Of a stretch of 64,000 nucleotides of DNA, positions 1 through 8,233 are shown in pieces. The stretch covers positions 62,001-126,000 of the forward strand of contig NZ_JAPPVJ010000005.1 of the NCBI RefSeq assembly GCF_026711005.1. Direction: 5' to 3'. The notes under the pieces are model-generated. The model had not been told where the DNA came from, ran no database searches, and saw nothing but the letters and a program-made list of their open reading frames with translations. Source of the DNA: Sphingobacterium sp. UT-1RO-CII-1 (lineage in GTDB: Bacteria; Bacteroidota; Bacteroidia; Sphingobacteriales; Sphingobacteriaceae). The position numbers and the translations under genes were made by a program. Within the stretch, counting starts at the first letter, position 1, and every line of letters starts with the position of its first letter.

Positions 1-350
1 AATATAACATCTTCCACGATGAAGACCTCGATTTAGATAATATAGAAATACCGAGTATGTTGCTACAGCCTTTTGTAGAAAATGCGGTGAAACACGGAAT
101 AGCAGAAAAGGGGCATGATGGCGATGTAATTATCAGGTTTACTAAACAAGAAAATGATTTGATATTAACAGTAGCAGATAATGGAAATGGCTTTAATACA
201 GCAACGAAAAGCACCGGCTTAGGTCTGCAATTGAGTGAAAACAGAATAGCTTTATTAAATAGTATTTATAAAGAAAATCACTTTATCTTAGCTATACAGT
301 CAAACAGCGAGGGTACAAAAATAAACTTGACATTAACAGACTGGCTATAA
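1..350 (+). CDS. LytS/YpdA-type sensor histidine kinase, C-terminal fragment
   Basis: The reading frame is open from base 3, so the gene starts before the window and only about 115 codons are visible. They form the end of a GHKL ATPase domain: the N box (LLQPFVENAVKHG), the G1 box (DNGNGF) and the G2 box (STGLGLQLSENR). The LQPFVENAVKHG form is typical of the LytS/YpdA (His_kinase) family, whose partners are LytTR regulators, and the next gene is exactly that, starting one base after this stop. The internal ATG at 57 is not the real start. The sensor domain and phosphorylated histidine lie outside the window, so the signal is unknown. Confidence 0.93.
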   Translation, partial: YNIFHDEDLDLDNIEIPSMLLQPFVENAVKHGIAEKGHDGDVIIRFTKQENDLILTVADNGNGFNTATKSTGLGLQLSENRIALLNSIYKENHFILAIQSNSEGTKINLTLTDWL

Positions 351-351
351 T

Positions 352-1101
352 ATGGTGAGAGCAGTTTTAATAGATGACGAAATTTCTAATATAGAAAACC
401 TACGGACTTTGCTTGAAAAGCATTGTCCGCAGGTAGCTATCCTAGAGACAGCACAAAATGTAAAGGATGCTGTAAGCATTATTGAGAAGTATATGCCTAA
501 TTTGGTGTTTCTAGATATTCAAATGGGCAAACAGACCGGGTTTGATGTGCTAAAACTACTTCCAGAACGGAGTTTTGAGGTTATTTTTGTTACTGCTTAT
601 GACCTTTATGGCATACAGGCTGTGAAATTTGCAGCATTGGATTACCTTTTAAAACCAATTGATATCGAAGAATTGATAACGGCAGTAAATAAAGCTGAAC
701 GAAAAATAGCAGCACAGAGCCAAACTTCGCAGCTCGATTTTTTAGTGCAACAGCTAAAAAAACCTGAAGCAGGCGGAAGCAAAATTGCCCTGCAAATGCA
801 AACAGAAATAAGGTATGTGATGCTATCGGAAATTGTGCGTTGTGAAGCAGACAATACCTATACACACTTTTTTTTAACAAGTGGTGAAAAACTATTGGTT
901 TCTAAATCACTTAAAGAATATGCAGATCTTTTGCAGCCCAAGGGCTTTTTGCGAACACATCAAAGTCATTTGGTAAACCCAAAATATGTAAAAAGCTGGC
1001 TTAAAGAAGATGGTGGTGTTTTACTGATGATATCAGGCGATAAAATCCCCATATCAAAACCCAATAAAGAGACCGTAAGGCAAGCATTACAGCGGATTTA
1101 A
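352..1101 (+). CDS. LytTR-family response regulator
   Basis: This is a 249-residue two-domain regulator. Residues 1-120 are a receiver domain with the acidic pair (DDE), phospho-acceptor Asp55 (VFLDIQMG), the conserved Thr (VTAYD) and Lys (LLKPI). Residues from about 145 to the end are a LytTR DNA-binding domain (RCEADNTYTHF near its start, LRTHQSHLVNP in its second half). The start codon follows the kinase stop by one base, so the two are translationally linked as one two-component system. LytTR regulators in Bacteroidota control diverse targets, and nothing here identifies the regulon. Confidence 0.95.
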   Translation: MVRAVLIDDEISNIENLRTLLEKHCPQVAILETAQNVKDAVSIIEKYMPNLVFLDIQMGKQTGFDVLKLLPERSFEVIFVTAYDLYGIQAVKFAALDYLLKPIDIEELITAVNKAERKIAAQSQTSQLDFLVQQLKKPEAGGSKIALQMQTEIRYVMLSEIVRCEADNTYTHFFLTSGEKLLVSKSLKEYADLLQPKGFLRTHQSHLVNPKYVKSWLKEDGGVLLMISGDKIPISKPNKETVRQALQRI

Positions 1102-1130
1102 TGCTTAAAATAAAATAGGAGCACATAATA

Positions 1131-1161
1131 AAAAAGGTTTCGGCCTTACGACCGAAACCTT
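1131..1161 (-). terminator. Rho-independent terminator for the Gfo/Idh gene
   Basis: A 10-bp perfect stem (AAGGTTTCGG at 1134-1143, CCGAAACCTT at 1152-1161) has an 8-base loop. On the minus strand the stem is followed by a run of Ts and then AT-rich sequence, as expected for intrinsic termination of the minus-strand gene ending at 1188. On the plus strand there is no T run, but the stem may still slow transcription from the LytTR gene. Confidence 0.8.
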
Positions 1162-1187
1162 CTCTAAAAGAACTACATGACTTTTGT

Positions 1188-2609
1188 TTAAAAAGACCTA
1201 TAGTTACCTTGTAAATATTGATTGGCTTTTTCTTCCTTGAATTTAGCTGTTTTCGCATCCCAATGCAACGTTTCGCCAGGGAAACGACCAGCGATAGTGC
1301 CCAAAAGAATGGTCTCTGTAAGACGGGAAGCATAATCAAAGTCAGCCGAACATTCAGCCTTACCTAAGCAGGCGTCGACGAACTCATGGTAATGTTTAGC
1401 CCCTTCTCTATCATAATCGCGAACAGGTTCGCCTAGATTAAACTTCTTGGAGACGTCTGCGATTTCCTTAGAGATATCAACATATTGACCATCGACGATC
1501 TTAGTAGGCAGTTGCATAAAGTGAGGCAATAATAAACGTCCTTTAGTACCTACAAACATAGCTCCCTGCTCGGGCAGCTGACCTTCGCCTGCTAATTTTG
1601 GATCAAGAGATAATACACCAGGATCGTCCTGTTTTACTTCTTTCTTTTGAGCCCCCTGCATATTGGGCAACATAAGATCTTCATGCATTGCCGGCGCGCC
1701 GGGACCATCGTACCAGATCCACTTTAAAGACTTACCGGTATACTTTGTGCCAGGAAACTCATACGTTACCTTGTTGTGCTCTGGGAAACCAAAACCATTC
1801 GTGGGTCGACATTCGTTGACAATAGTACGTGGCACATCGAGTTGCAAAGCATTATAAGGCGTATCAAAAATATGTACGCCCATATCTCCTAAAGTGCCAC
1901 AGCCGTAGTCCATGAGTTGTCTCCAACGCCCGGGGTGATAAACGTCTTTTTTATAAGGCCTTTTCGGCGAAGTGCCTGCCCATAAGTTCCAATCCAGATG
2001 TTCCGGGATAGGGTCCTCTCCTACTGGCGGCGGTCCGTCGTAACCATGGTTTTTTGGAGACCAAGCGTGTACGGTATGTACCTTTCCGATGATGCCGGAC
2101 TGAATTAACAGAGTAGCTAATTTATAATCGTAAAAAGAGTGAACCTGAATTCCCATTTGGGTAACCAGCTTTTTTTCGGCTGCGATTTTTTTCATCTCAC
2201 GCGATTCAGACACATAATGGGTTAATGGCTTCTGGCAATAAACCGGTTTATTCATCTGCATAGCTAGCATAGATGCCGGAGCGTGCGTATGATCTGGGGT
2301 AGAAACAATAACCGCATCGATCTGATCACCGAGTTCTTTCATCATCTCCCGATAGTCAGAGAAAATGCGAGCCTGAGGGTGTAGCTTATGTGCTTCAGCT
2401 AGGTTGATAGCGTCAACATCGCAGAGTGCGAAAACATCTACACTTGCATGCGAGGATATAGCGTCCAAATCTGCTCTCCCCATACCACCAACACCGATGT
2501 GTGCCGTACGCAAACGACGGTCAGTTGGGAAAGCCTTTAGGAAGGAAGGTGAGAAAAGCACTCCCAACGCGCCTAAAGCACTGGTTTTTAAAAATTCTCT
2601 TTTATTCAT
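1188..2609 (-). CDS. Gfo/Idh/MocA family oxidoreductase, exported
   Basis: This 473-residue protein has a Tat-like N terminus (KREFLKTSALGALGVLFSP, with KR rather than RR), then a Rossmann fold with the dinucleotide motif GVGGMG near residue 40 and the family EKP-loop variant YCQKPLTHY near residue 127. The C-terminal half carries the long insertions (WNLWAGTSPKRPY, HPGRWRQLMDYGCGTLGDMGVH) seen in large secreted Bacteroidota members. Such enzymes oxidise or reduce sugars or inositols with NAD(P), and several secreted members act in 3-keto-sugar chemistry. The gene is monocistronic with its own terminator. A second, shorter member lies at 18405-19682. The substrate cannot be read from sequence. 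Confidence 0.9.
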   Translation of the reverse strand: MNKREFLKTSALGALGVLFSPSFLKAFPTDRRLRTAHIGVGGMGRADLDAISSHASVDVFALCDVDAINLAEAHKLHPQARIFSDYREMMKELGDQIDAVIVSTPDHTHAPASMLAMQMNKPVYCQKPLTHYVSESREMKKIAAEKKLVTQMGIQVHSFYDYKLATLLIQSGIIGKVHTVHAWSPKNHGYDGPPPVGEDPIPEHLDWNLWAGTSPKRPYKKDVYHPGRWRQLMDYGCGTLGDMGVHIFDTPYNALQLDVPRTIVNECRPTNGFGFPEHNKVTYEFPGTKYTGKSLKWIWYDGPGAPAMHEDLMLPNMQGAQKKEVKQDDPGVLSLDPKLAGEGQLPEQGAMFVGTKGRLLLPHFMQLPTKIVDGQYVDISKEIADVSKKFNLGEPVRDYDREGAKHYHEFVDACLGKAECSADFDYASRLTETILLGTIAGRFPGETLHWDAKTAKFKEEKANQYLQGNYRSF

Positions 2610-3079
2610 ATGTATTTAATCTGTTTTTTATTTGTCATATGGAATATCCAAATTATTTGCATTCGTAGTTGAGTAGCTTGTGCTACATGGATACTTCGTT
2701 TGTAAAAAATTAACTTTCACTGGTCATATTAAAATATCCAACATAAATTATAACGCTTTTTTGTTTATAATAGCTATTCATACTGCTTTGCGGTCATCCA
2801 AATTTGTAGGACCTACATGACCTGGATATCCATAAAATAGTACTGTTTATGTTTAAGTAGAATCGAAAATAAGATTATTCCCCCTTTATTCCAAACAATT
2901 AACAAAACAAAAACGGAGAATAGGACGAAAAAGAAATTTTCAAACAGACAGGCCAAAACGAGGTCATCAAAAAAGAAACCTTTTTACAAAAAACAAAGCA
3001 ATACCCCAATAATAGGGTATTTAAGATTTCCGATTTATTGCGCATCTTTGAGCCATTATCCAAGTACTTCGCATAAAAC
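2610..3079 (+). other. 470-bp divergent intergenic region rich in inverted repeats
   Basis: It separates the minus-strand Gfo/Idh gene from the plus-strand TPR kinase. It holds GTAGC-ttgt-GCTAC (2673-2686), GTAGG-a-CCTAC (2806-2816) nested inside GGTCAT...ATGACC (2792-2822), and the palindrome TGGATATCCA (2823-2832). The pattern GTCATAT followed 2-4 bases later by AATATCCAA occurs at 2634 and 2723. I see no convincing gene. The 60-codon minus-strand frame at 2899-3081 has no start context or recognisable product. Confidence 0.6.
3000..3021. promoter_or_regulatory. Inverted repeat upstream of the TPR kinase gene
   Basis: AATACCC (3000-3006) and GGGTATT (3015-3021) form perfect 7-bp arms around an 8-base spacer. 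About 22 bases downstream is CATCTTTG (3043-3050), one base off the Bacteroidota -7 consensus. That places the repeat over the expected -33 region of a promoter for the kinase at 3080. It could be an operator, but this is inferred from position only. Confidence 0.4.
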
Positions 3080-5041
3080 ATGAAGAGTCTTTTATATTTT
3101 CTATTTTTTCTATCGTCCGTACAGGCTCTTTATGCGCAGTTGCAACCAATTGACCAAGCTAAAAACGATAGCTTACTTATTGTTTTAAGAAAAGGAACAA
3201 CCGATAGTATACAGGCTCGGGCCGCCTTTCATCTTGCCAAAATATGGATAAACATAGACTCGGCCCAAGGATTAAAATATCTTGAAAAAGGAAAGTCACT
3301 AGCTAAAAGCAACGAATACTTAAACGCGATATACCGCTATCAGGCCATAACGTCCTATAAAGATGAACAGGAAGTGGATTTCCTGCTAAACATATTTCGT
3401 AAATACGATAATCCAGACAGTTGGGATTATACCTACCGGGTAGCTATAAACAGAGTAAGGTGGCTTAACAATCGCCCTCGCTCGGATGAGGCTCTAGCGA
3501 TGCTGAAAAAGGACATCATACCATTAGTTGATAAACTTAAAAACCCGGCTTACTTGGCAGAAGTACCTTTAGAAATGGGGCGGGCATTCTTAAACCAAGG
3601 AATGGATGACGAAGCGGTCCAGTACCTTGAAAAGTCGGCCGAGCGATACGAAAATATACAGCCTAAGAGCGAGCCCCTACTGTACAATCACATCCATGTC
3701 CTGGGGTCATTAGCGAATGTTTATAACACCCTGCGAAATAACAAAAAAGCAGACTCGGTGATTCACCGTGCTAAAGAGCTTTTAAAAATACAGCCAAACT
3801 TTCCGCAGGAGTTGCGTATAGCTTCCTATGAAGCGATGCACCTGGTATTGAGCGAACAATACAAAGCTGCCGAAACACTGGTAGATCAAATGTTGGCTAA
3901 AAGTAAAGGTGTTCCTCGGCACTACTTATTAAACCTTCATTTCCAACGATATAAAGCATTAGCGGGAATGAAAGATTACCACAAAGCATTAATCACACTG
4001 CAACAAAGTCACCCCATTGATAGTATACAAATAGACCTAAAGACATATGGAGCTGTAGATCTAAATAAAATACTACAAAGCTATGCAATAGCGTATGAGG
4101 ACGTAGACGATTACAAACAGGCTTCACAATATTGGAAACGCTACGTTAAACACCGAGACTCAGTCAGTAAAGACGAGATTGCAACAGAAATTTCCAAATT
4201 GGAAGTTCAGTTACGAACACAGGAAAAAGATGCCGCAATAGATAATTTAAAAATTGAGAAGGACAAAGCTGATCTAAAGATAAAAAACCAACAAATATTG
4301 AATTGGCTTTTTGCCCTTGCCACAGGCTTATTGTTGACATTATTAGGCTTTATTCTATATATTTATAAAAATAAACAACAGGCCACCAGCAACCGCATAA
4401 AACAATTGGAAACCGCCAACAAATTAGAAGTTACAAAAGCGCTCCTCGAAGGTGAAGAAAGAGAACGCCAACGCATAGGCCGTGATTTGCATGATAGCCT
4501 TGGCGGATCATTATCCGGAATACGGATGCAATTATCGGAATCGCAACAGCAGCAACCCGAACCAATTTTGGATCGTGCAATAGTACAGCTGGAAGATTCA
4601 ATAGCCGAGGTTAGGCGTATAGCACGCAATATGGTTCCGGAAAGCTTATTATGTAGCGGACTTGATACCGGACTACAGGACCTTTGCGTAGCTTTTTCTT
4701 CGGCAGATGTCGCAATCGAATACCAGTCGGCAGGGATATCAGCAAATTTGCCTGTTAACATACAGACAAACATATACCGCATTGTCCAAGAACTACTGGT
4801 GAATGCGCTAAAACATGGAAAAGCAAATAACATTATTGTACAATGTATACAGAGCAAAAATACCATACTCCTTACCGTAGAAGATAACGGAAAAGGGTTT
4901 AGTATAACAGATGCACACCATACACCCGGAATAGGACTTAAAAATGTTCAACGCCGGGTAGATTATATGCAAGGACAATATAATATAGAAAGTGCCCCCG
5001 GACATGGCACAACTATTAATATAGAAATACATGTCAACTAA
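3080..5041 (+). CDS. TPR-containing NarX-type sensor histidine kinase
   Basis: A 653-residue membrane kinase. A signal peptide (residues 1-20, ending near ALYAQ) is followed by a periplasmic region of helical TPR-like repeats (about 45-375), a coiled coil, one membrane segment (about 405-428), a HisKA_3 dimerisation helix with phospho-acceptor His471 (GRDLHDSLGG) and a HATPase domain with N box (ELLVNALKHG), DNGKGF and GIGLKNV motifs. Kinases of this layout are common in Bacteroidota and pair with NarL/FixJ regulators. The next gene is one and overlaps this gene by 11 bases. The TPR domain presumably senses an envelope protein or peptide, but the signal is unknown. Confidence 0.93.
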   Translation: MKSLLYFLFFLSSVQALYAQLQPIDQAKNDSLLIVLRKGTTDSIQARAAFHLAKIWINIDSAQGLKYLEKGKSLAKSNEYLNAIYRYQAITSYKDEQEVDFLLNIFRKYDNPDSWDYTYRVAINRVRWLNNRPRSDEALAMLKKDIIPLVDKLKNPAYLAEVPLEMGRAFLNQGMDDEAVQYLEKSAERYENIQPKSEPLLYNHIHVLGSLANVYNTLRNNKKADSVIHRAKELLKIQPNFPQELRIASYEAMHLVLSEQYKAAETLVDQMLAKSKGVPRHYLLNLHFQRYKALAGMKDYHKALITLQQSHPIDSIQIDLKTYGAVDLNKILQSYAIAYEDVDDYKQASQYWKRYVKHRDSVSKDEIATEISKLEVQLRTQEKDAAIDNLKIEKDKADLKIKNQQILNWLFALATGLLLTLLGFILYIYKNKQQATSNRIKQLETANKLEVTKALLEGEERERQRIGRDLHDSLGGSLSGIRMQLSESQQQQPEPILDRAIVQLEDSIAEVRRIARNMVPESLLCSGLDTGLQDLCVAFSSADVAIEYQSAGISANLPVNIQTNIYRIVQELLVNALKHGKANNIIVQCIQSKNTILLTVEDNGKGFSITDAHHTPGIGLKNVQRRVDYMQGQYNIESAPGHGTTINIEIHVN

Positions 5042-5663
5042 AAAAACAACTATCGTCATTCTGGATGATCATCCTATAGTAGTAGAAGGGCTTAAATCAC
5101 TATTTCTAAAACATAATCCTGCCTTCGTAGTTTATACATTCGAAAGTGCAAAATCTTTTCGGGCTTTTATGGAGACAAGGCCAGCCATAGACGCCATGCT
5201 GTTAGACATTAACCTGCCCGACGGCAATGGCCTAGACATCTGTAAAGAACTTATAGAACAGTCTTCTTCGATCAAGATAATCGCACTGAGCAATCAAATA
5301 GAACAAAGTATTATCCGCCAAATGTTTGATAATGGCGCATATGGTTTTTTATTGAAAAGTACGCCTTCCTCTAAAATCGTTTCAAGTGTTGAGGCCGTTC
5401 TACAAGGACAGGTAATTATGGATCCTGAAGTGATGCGTATACTAAACACACCTGTACAGGCTAAGTTGTATCCCGCATTAACCCGAAGAGAGAAGCAATT
5501 GATAGAGCTGATGGCAAAAGGAAAAACAACAGCTGTTATTGCTGAAGAGCTATTTTTAAGCAAATTTACCGTCGATACTTATAGAAAAAATTTGTTACAA
5601 AAGTTTAAGGTGAAAAATAGTTCCGAGCTGTTAATGCTTGTCGTGCAAGAGAACCTCCTATAA
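5031..5663 (+). CDS. NarL/FixJ-family response regulator
   Basis: A 210-residue regulator overlapping the end of its kinase gene by 11 bases, so the pair is coupled in translation. The receiver domain spans residues 1-125, with acidic residues at DDH, phospho-acceptor Asp59 (LLDINLPDGNG) and the conserved Lys in FLLKSTP. The LuxR-type helix-turn-helix spans about 143-205 (LTRREKQLIELMAKGKT, then FLSKFTVDTYRKNLLQKF). A short hairpin covers the stop codon. The downstream OmpA-like lipoprotein has its own promoter. Confidence 0.95.
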   Translation: MSTKKTTIVILDDHPIVVEGLKSLFLKHNPAFVVYTFESAKSFRAFMETRPAIDAMLLDINLPDGNGLDICKELIEQSSSIKIIALSNQIEQSIIRQMFDNGAYGFLLKSTPSSKIVSSVEAVLQGQVIMDPEVMRILNTPVQAKLYPALTRREKQLIELMAKGKTTAVIAEELFLSKFTVDTYRKNLLQKFKVKNSSELLMLVVQENLL

Positions 5664-5671
5664 ATAGGAGG
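5654..5671 (+). terminator. Short hairpin over the response-regulator stop codon
   Basis: CCTCCTA (5654-5660) pairs with TAGGAGG (5665-5671) across a 4-base loop that contains part of the stop codon. There is no T run after it, so it is a weak terminator candidate or an mRNA 3'-end stabiliser. Confidence 0.4.
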
Positions 5672-5694
5672 GTAAAAACACCTATTAACTGGTA

Positions 5695-5725
5695 TTTCAA
5701 AAAATAATATCGTATCGTAATTTTG
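5695..5725 (+). promoter_or_regulatory. Bacteroidota-type promoter for the OmpA-like lipoprotein
   Basis: A perfect -7 element TAATTTTG (5718-5725, consensus TAnnTTTG) lies 19 bases after TTTC (5695-5698), a three-of-four match to the -33 TTTG. It predicts a transcript start near 5732 and a leader of about 75 bases before the ATG at 5807. Confidence 0.6.
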
Positions 5726-5806
5726 ATATAAAGAAAGGTTGATCAAACAATTTAATTTATTTTAGTAAAAAAATAAGAAAACAAATAGTTATTTAGAACC
5801 ACTTTG

Positions 5807-6817
5807 ATGAAGAAAACAACATTATTGTTAGCGAGCACTATCTTCTTCGTAGCCTGCAACAACACTCCGAAAGACGGACAGGAAAATCAACAAGACACGG
5901 TATCGACCTCCCTATCGGGGAGCAATAACGAAACTTCGGAGACAGAAACCGTAGCATCTTTTGATATAATGAACATATCGTTGACCACTGCAGATATAGG
6001 TGATTTCCCTTTCATAAATTTACCTGAAGGGCTAGAAGAAATGAACAAACCTATGCTCAGTAAATTTGATGTTTGTTTTTTCCCCATAGACGGCACAATG
6101 ACACCTTTTGAGGGTAGATTGTATAAAACTTTTGTATCACCTGTACGTGGAGAGGAATTTTCGCAGCGCTATTTCGAAAAAAGCATGGAAGACTACCTGA
6201 AAGCAATTGGTGCTGTCAAAGTATTTGATGGTGAAATTACGAGAGAAGAATATGACCGCTACAACAAACAAGATCCTAATAAAGGAGGAGAAGGTGACAT
6301 GGGCTATTTTGATCGGAACATAAAATTCTGGGCCTTACGGAGTGCCGATAAAGGAAATATCTACATACAATACGGGGCGAACAATGCAGGTGGAACTCTA
6401 AATGTTTTACAAGAAGAGAATTTTATACAGACCATCACGAAGGTAACCGCAGATGAGATTGTAAAGGATTTGAACGAAAAAGGAAAATCTATTTTATATA
6501 TCAACTTCGACACAGACAAATCAAACCTAACAAGCGAGGGAACAGATGTGGTAAAGCAGATTGCTGAAGCTTTGAAAAAAGAAAGCGCACTAAAAATCAG
6601 TATTGAAGGACACACCGATAATACCGGAAACGCAGCACATAATAAAACATTATCCGAACAACGAGCTCATGCAGTCTTACAGGCACTGACAAAAGATGGT
6701 ATTGAAACCTCTAGGCTTCTAGCTACAGGTTTTGGTGCAGAAAAACCACTCGTGGCAAACGACTCTGAAGAAAACAAAGCAAAAAACAGACGAGTGGAAC
6801 TCGTAAAGGTAAACTAG
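5807..6817 (+). CDS. OmpA-family outer-membrane lipoprotein
   Basis: A 336-residue lipoprotein. I place the start at the ATG at 5807 rather than the TTG one codon earlier, because MKKTTLLLASTIFFVACNN is a complete lipoprotein signal with Cys at the lipobox. A low-complexity Ser/Glu/Thr linker follows, then a domain of about 150 residues that I do not recognise (FPFINLPEGLEEMNKP). Residues from about 225 to the end are an OmpA peptidoglycan-binding domain (ILYINFDTDKSNL, EGHTDNTGNAAHN, LSEQRAHAV, NRRVEL). It should anchor the outer membrane to peptidoglycan. A short 6-bp hairpin (ACCTGA/TCAGGT, 6856-6872) lies between it and the next gene. Confidence 0.9.
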   Translation: MKKTTLLLASTIFFVACNNTPKDGQENQQDTVSTSLSGSNNETSETETVASFDIMNISLTTADIGDFPFINLPEGLEEMNKPMLSKFDVCFFPIDGTMTPFEGRLYKTFVSPVRGEEFSQRYFEKSMEDYLKAIGAVKVFDGEITREEYDRYNKQDPNKGGEGDMGYFDRNIKFWALRSADKGNIYIQYGANNAGGTLNVLQEENFIQTITKVTADEIVKDLNEKGKSILYINFDTDKSNLTSEGTDVVKQIAEALKKESALKISIEGHTDNTGNAAHNKTLSEQRAHAVLQALTKDGIETSRLLATGFGAEKPLVANDSEENKAKNRRVELVKVN

Positions 6818-6897
6818 CAAACAAATAACATATCGCACAAATATTAATTATTGCTACCTGAACGAATCAGGTGGATACGGAATCTTATTATAGATAT

Positions 6898-7593
6898 ATG
6901 AAAAACTACTTTCTTTACCCGCTCCTTGCATTATTATGCATATTCACTTCCTGCAGTAAATCAGACGACAACCCCGACAACCCGACTCCCGGTGAGGGCG
7001 GACATGTAAGCGGCACATACTGGCCACTAGCCCTGAACAATATGTGGACTATGGCAAACCCTAAAGACCCTTCAGACATCTCTGCAAATAGGCTTATTCA
7101 TAAAACAATTACACACGAGGGAAAAACCTATTTTCAATTTAAACCGCTGAACACCGAAGGCGATGAAAATTTAAAAGACGGAATTCGTGAAGAGAATGGT
7201 GTATTCATAGAGTTGCATGGAGGCTCTAACGTGTCGGGACAAGTCACATCAGCAGGAACAATAACATCCATAAACACCAAATTGAAAGTTGGCGAAACTT
7301 GGAAAGATGAGATGACTCTAAAAATTTCCGGCGTTGCTACTGGAACTATAAAACATGTAAACGAAGGTAAAATATTAGAAAAAGTAGCTAGCGCAACAGT
7401 CAACGGAAAAACATATAAGGATGTATTAAAAACCGAACTAAAAAAGACGATACTGATCAACGGGACAAGTAATACTCTAAAAATAACGTATGAAACTTGG
7501 CTTGCCAATGGAATTGGTCCGATCTATGAAAAAGAGACCTATCAAGACTCAGAAACTGTAAGCTATAACTTGGTAAGTTATACCGTAAAATAG
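6898..7593 (+). CDS. Hypothetical secreted lipoprotein
   Basis: A 231-residue lipoprotein. The GTG at 6871 could extend it by 9 codons, but the ATG at 6898 opens directly into a lipoprotein signal (MKNYFLYPLLALLCIFTSCSKS). After the Cys comes an Asp/Pro/Gly-rich linker, then a soluble domain beginning YWPLALNNMWTM. That W-P-L-x3-N-x-W motif followed by beta-rich sequence is common in small Bacteroidota lipoproteins of unknown function. The gene lies 80 bases after the OmpA-like gene and ends at a good terminator, so the two may be one transcript. The function is unknown. Confidence 0.8.
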   Translation: MKNYFLYPLLALLCIFTSCSKSDDNPDNPTPGEGGHVSGTYWPLALNNMWTMANPKDPSDISANRLIHKTITHEGKTYFQFKPLNTEGDENLKDGIREENGVFIELHGGSNVSGQVTSAGTITSINTKLKVGETWKDEMTLKISGVATGTIKHVNEGKILEKVASATVNGKTYKDVLKTELKKTILINGTSNTLKITYETWLANGIGPIYEKETYQDSETVSYNLVSYTVK

Positions 7594-7629
7594 AAAATCG
7601 TAAGATAATAGTGAATAAAGTAAACAATG

Positions 7630-7667
7630 ATGGAGGCTATCTTTACAATAGCTTCCATTTATTTTTT
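7630..7667 (+). terminator. Rho-independent terminator after the lipoprotein pair
   Basis: ATGGAGGCTAT (7630-7640) and ATAGCTTCCAT (7648-7658) form an 11-bp stem with one G-U pair and a 7-base loop. A T-rich tract (7658-7667) follows on the plus strand. Confidence 0.8.
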
Positions 7668-7718
7668 AAAACATTAAACTATTTTAAACACCTACGAAAC
7701 ATCAACTGTCTTAAGAAA

Positions 7719-8075
7719 CTATTCGAAGCACTGTAACGCATCAGCGATGTTGGCAACAAAATTCACATGCTTCCCTTGATTACTTTCGTAAATAAAGTCT
7801 TTTAAACTTGTACTCGTAAACTTCTTAAAATCGCCAACGATAAACAAACGAACACGATAGTTTGAAAACTTTTGAAGAATGTCTCCTGCCATTTTATTCT
7901 TTAAATCGAAAAAGTCTGCACTCAGGTTTTTCTCATAAATAACGACATGATTAAATCCTTGATAATAGACATTCCCTAAAAGATCCAAAGCATCTTCCGT
8001 GTTCCGGATTAAGATAGTATCGGAAATTATTTCAGCGACTTCAATTTCCTTTATTTTATGTGCTTTAATATCCAT
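7719..8075 (-). CDS. DUF4180 domain protein
   Basis: A 118-residue cytosolic protein that matches the DUF4180 family along its whole length. Diagnostic stretches are ALDLLGNVYYQG, ADFFDLKNKMAGDILQKFSNYR, LFIVGDFKKFTSTSLKDFIYESN and the C-terminal FVANIADAL. The family is small, single-domain and uncharacterised, and its fold has been compared with STAS-like domains. It is transcribed divergently from the NtrC-type regulator that heads the kdp block, with about 150 bases between them. I cannot tell whether it belongs to the potassium system. Confidence 0.85.
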   Translation of the reverse strand: MDIKAHKIKEIEVAEIISDTILIRNTEDALDLLGNVYYQGFNHVVIYEKNLSADFFDLKNKMAGDILQKFSNYRVRLFIVGDFKKFTSTSLKDFIYESNQGKHVNFVANIADALQCFE

Positions 8076-8202
8076 TTTTAAATTTCAAACAATAAAGATA
8101 ACTTTTATCGACAGCTTTCATAGCTAATATTGAATACGATGTAATCGCGAATAGATTTATATTGTGCTATTTAAACGGTAAAAAATAGTAAGATGTTTTA
8201 TT

Positions 8203-8210
8203 TAGCTTTG
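8203..8210 (+). promoter_or_regulatory. -7 promoter element for the NtrC-type regulator
   Basis: TAGCTTTG matches TAnnTTTG exactly. No TTTG is present at the -33 position, so the promoter may need an activator or be weak. Its last base is the first base of the GTG at 8210, so that GTG cannot be the translation start if this promoter is used. This supports the GTG at 8234. Confidence 0.5.
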
Positions 8211-8233
8211 TGTTTTATAATTTTAGCGCAGAC

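Noticed and set aside
2899..3081. 60-codon minus-strand frame before the TPR kinase gene
   Set aside because: Its start overlaps the kinase start codon and its composition is that of AT-rich noncoding DNA.
4363..4866. 167-codon minus-strand frame inside the TPR kinase
   Set aside because: Antisense shadow of the HisKA and HATPase domains; no homology of its own.
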